Shown here piece by piece: positions 61,886-64,000 of a stretch of 64,000 bases of DNA (the first letter of the stretch is position 1; each line of letters starts with the position of its first letter). The DNA is from CAIUPE01 sp046092445 (GTDB taxonomy: Bacteria; Pseudomonadota; Alphaproteobacteria; Rhizobiales; Beijerinckiaceae). Location of the stretch: assembly GCA_046092445.1 (NCBI GenBank), contig JBJTDR010000053.1:1-64000 (forward strand). Direction: 5' to 3'. The notes under the pieces were generated by a model that saw only the letters and a program-made list of their open reading frames with translations, ran no database searches and was not told the origin of the DNA. A program made the translations under genes and the position numbers.

Positions 61886-63399
61886 TGTCCCGAACCCCGA
61901 TTGAGACCCGACCCTCCCGAATTGCCCCTCTTGCAAAACTTCCCGTGTTTTTCGGATTATCCGGCCGACGGGTCGTCCTCGCTGGCGGTTCGGAAGCGGC
62001 AGCGTGGAAAGCCGAATTGCTGGCCGCGGCAGGTGCAAAGGTCGAAGTTTATGCCGGGCACTTCTGCGACGAATTGAATGAGCTCGCAACTGAAACCACA
62101 CAAGGGCAAATCACGCTCCACCACCGGCTTTGGTCGATCGATATCTTCCCGCACGCCGCACTCGCAATCTGTGCCACCGAAAATGATGCCGAGGCGTGGG
62201 CGTTTCGGTGTGCCGCCCAATCTGCTGGCATTCCGTGCAATGTCGTGGATCGCCCGGCCTTTTGCGATTTCAATTTCGGCGGCATCGTCAATCGCTCGCC
62301 ATTGATCATCGGTATTTCGACAGATGGCGCCGCACCCGTCTTTGGTCAGGCCATCCGCGCGAAGCTTGAAGCCATTCTGCCAAAAGGCTTCGCTCGCTGG
62401 GCAGATGCCGCACGCGCATGGCGGCCCTCGGTTCAAGCGCTTGGCCTTTCATTTCAAGGACGGCGCCGCTTTTGGGAACGTTTCACCGAGCAAGCCCTCA
62501 CCCGACCGGACGAGATGCCACACGACTCGCTGCGTGAAACACTCGTGGATCGAAGCCGGAACGAGGCCTCCGCGCCAGAAACCGGCCATGTTTTGCTGGT
62601 TGGCGCCGGCCCGGGCGACCCCGAACTTCTCACCCTCAAAGCGCTGCGTGCGCTTCAATCAGCCGATATCGTCCTCTATGACGACCTTGTCTCCCGCGAT
62701 GTGCTGGATTTCGCCCGCCGCGAAGCCAAAACCATGCTCGTCGGAAAGACCGGGCATGGCCCTTCCTGCAAGCAGGAAGACATCAACCGGCTCATGGTCA
62801 CCTTCGCCGTGCAGGGAAAGCGCGTCGTCCGCCTGAAAAGCGGTGACCCGATGATTTTCGGCCGTGCCTCGGAGGAGATCGAAGCCTGTCGTGCAGCAGG
62901 CGTCTCGATTGAGGTAATACCCGGAATCACAACGGCCCAGGGTGTTGCAAGCCGCCTGACGCGATCACTGACGCATCGAAAAACAGCCCGCCGTCTGCAA
63001 TTCATGACAGGGCACGACCATTCGGGCCAATTGCCCGATGACATTGACTGGAACGCCATTGCCGACCCGAAGGCAACCACGGTCGTCTATATGCCGGGGA
63101 AAACGCTCGCGACCCTGTCTGACGCCGTGCTCCACCATGGCCTGCCGGCTGATATCCCCGCACTCGCCGTATTCAACGCCACGCGCCCCGACGAATGTGT
63201 GATCGAGGCAACCATCGCGACACTGCCCGACGCATTGGCAAAGTCCGCCATCAAGGGCCCCATGATCGTCATCTTCGGCAACGCCGTCGGACATAAACAG
63301 GAAGTCGTGTTGATGGGCGATCAGTCGCAACCTGCCAAAGATATTTCCGGGCTTGAAGACGTTCCCGTCAGGCTGCGCGCCCGAAAAGGAAATTCTTGA
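61885..63399 (+). CDS. cysG: Siroheme synthase CysG
   Basis: A 504-residue fused enzyme. The N-terminal part (about 1-210) is the precorrin-2 dehydrogenase/ferrochelatase (FFGLSGRRVVLAGGSEAAAW, AICATENDAEAW, CNVVDRPAFCDF); the C-terminal part (about 225-480) is the uroporphyrinogen-III methyltransferase (LLVGAGPGDPELLTLKALR, LKSGDPMIFGRASEEIE, YMPGKTLATL). It supplies siroheme to CysI in the same operon. ATG 61885 overlaps the DUF934 stop by one base. It converges on and overlaps the next gene by 32 bases. Confidence 0.95.
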   Translation: MSRTPIETRPSRIAPLAKLPVFFGLSGRRVVLAGGSEAAAWKAELLAAAGAKVEVYAGHFCDELNELATETTQGQITLHHRLWSIDIFPHAALAICATENDAEAWAFRCAAQSAGIPCNVVDRPAFCDFNFGGIVNRSPLIIGISTDGAAPVFGQAIRAKLEAILPKGFARWADAARAWRPSVQALGLSFQGRRRFWERFTEQALTRPDEMPHDSLRETLVDRSRNEASAPETGHVLLVGAGPGDPELLTLKALRALQSADIVLYDDLVSRDVLDFARREAKTMLVGKTGHGPSCKQEDINRLMVTFAVQGKRVVRLKSGDPMIFGRASEEIEACRAAGVSIEVIPGITTAQGVASRLTRSLTHRKTARRLQFMTGHDHSGQLPDDIDWNAIADPKATTVVYMPGKTLATLSDAVLHHGLPADIPALAVFNATRPDECVIEATIATLPDALAKSAIKGPMIVIFGNAVGHKQEVVLMGDQSQPAKDISGLEDVPVRLRARKGNS

Positions 63400-64000
63400 T
63401 CTTCTTGAACCGCGTCGAAACCGAATGCCGACGCTGCTCGCGATCGACCACCGCCTGCTCCGTCACCCAATTCATCTGCACAACTCGCCGCTGCCCTTCA
63501 TAAGGCTTATGACCGTGCCATGAATGGTCTGATCGCTTGAACACAAGCAATGTTCCGTTTGACGGCGGGACTTCAGCAACAAAATCCTCGAGATCCGTCC
63601 CGCTACGCAAGATGCGGAGCTTGCCACCCTCGGACACCCACGCATCATTCAGATACAGCAGCACCGTAATGATCTTCGTTTCACTGTCCGTATGGATACT
63701 GCCATCCGTGCCGCGCAAAAAGCCCCGCACCGTGTACATGGTCGGGCGACCTGTCAGGTCGATATCGAACTTCTTCTCGATCGCACGCCGGAAAGGCTCT
63801 TTCTGCAATTCATCGAGCATGGCCTTGAAACGGCCTTCGATCTTGAGCTCGGAAGGCGGATGCGAACCTGCCCCGGGTACAGTCGGGAAATCCGCCATGA
63901 TTGTTGCGAACGATTCCGGTTTTACAAAATTCTCGACAATCAGAAACTCGTAGGGATCTTTCTGGAGAGCCGTACGTTCCAAAGCATCATAATCAAGATA
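63368..64000 (-). CDS. 2OG-Fe(II) oxygenase (5' end outside window)
   Basis: At least 210 residues of a non-heme iron dioxygenase. Iron ligands are H-x-D (SIHTDSETK) and a distal His (SWHGHKPY), and the 2-oxoglutarate Arg is in RRVVQMNW. The frame is open to the window edge, with residues before the TTG at 63982 that look coding, so the start lies beyond 64000. Family members include prolyl-hydroxylase-like enzymes and small-molecule hydroxylases. It overlaps the cysG 3' end by 32 bases on the opposite strand. Confidence 0.88.
   Translation of the reverse strand, partial: YLDYDALERTALQKDPYEFLIVENFVKPESFATIMADFPTVPGAGSHPPSELKIEGRFKAMLDELQKEPFRRAIEKKFDIDLTGRPTMYTVRGFLRGTDGSIHTDSETKIITVLLYLNDAWVSEGGKLRILRSGTDLEDFVAEVPPSNGTLLVFKRSDHSWHGHKPYEGQRRVVQMNWVTEQAVVDREQRRHSVSTRFKKIKNFLFGRAA

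Overview
The window is chromosomal DNA of an alphaproteobacterium, probably from the Hyphomicrobiales or a neighbouring order. The case rests on a Caulobacter-type cell-cycle and flagellar circuit (ctrA, chpT, sciP, flbD, fliF-fliG-fliH-fliN), GANTC (CcrM-type) sites upstream of ctrA, a DUF1134/EipA protein, rhizobial-type sarcosine oxidase and betaine methyltransferase genes, and the usual alphaproteobacterial uvrC-pgsA-moaD-moaE and DUF1285-nudix-DUF6111-cca clusters. Species and genus cannot be read from the sequence.

Layout. 1-2.1 kb: 3' part of a flagellin gene, a strong terminator and a dispersed palindromic repeat. 2.2-20.5 kb: high-GC housekeeping DNA with an MFS transporter, two different PIN-toxin modules, molybdopterin synthase moaD/moaE, pgsA, uvrC, an M24-fold hydrolase, prs, the nudix-cca operon, and a four-gene moxR-DUF58-DUF4159 membrane cluster. 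20.5-27 kb: an acetyltransferase, an enolase-superfamily enzyme, an MttB-family methyltransferase without pyrrolysine, betaine-homocysteine methyltransferase and a metallophosphoesterase. 27.7-36.8 kb, visibly lower in GC: soxBDAG (sarcosine oxidase), a luxR-luxI quorum-sensing pair and modABC (molybdate import). Betaine methyltransferase, a possible demethylase and sarcosine oxidase together outline stepwise N-demethylation of glycine betaine towards glycine.

36.8-39.7 kb is a scarred region. It has a very AT-rich stretch fused to the end of a short modC, a frameshifted tyrosine-integrase remnant, an acetyltransferase, an EamA transporter, a truncated DinB gene and a tRNA-Met(CAU). 39.8-57.6 kb holds mnmA and the flagellar/cell-cycle cluster: fliK-flgD behind a sigma-54 promoter, sciP, fliFGHN-flbD, flhA, fliI-fliJ, ctrA, chpT and eipA. 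CtrA boxes lie before fliF and flhA. The most unusual item is an apparently orphan CD-NTase (SMODS-type nucleotidyltransferase, the signal-synthase family of CBASS immunity). It sits between flbD and flhA, diverges from flhA, and shares with it an intergenic region carrying a perfect CtrA box.

57.6-64 kb is sulfur assimilation: metZ, then a ferredoxin-DUF2849-cysI-DUF934-cysG operon that couples sulfite reductase to siroheme synthesis and a dedicated electron donor. The window ends in a 2OG-Fe(II) oxygenase cut by the edge.
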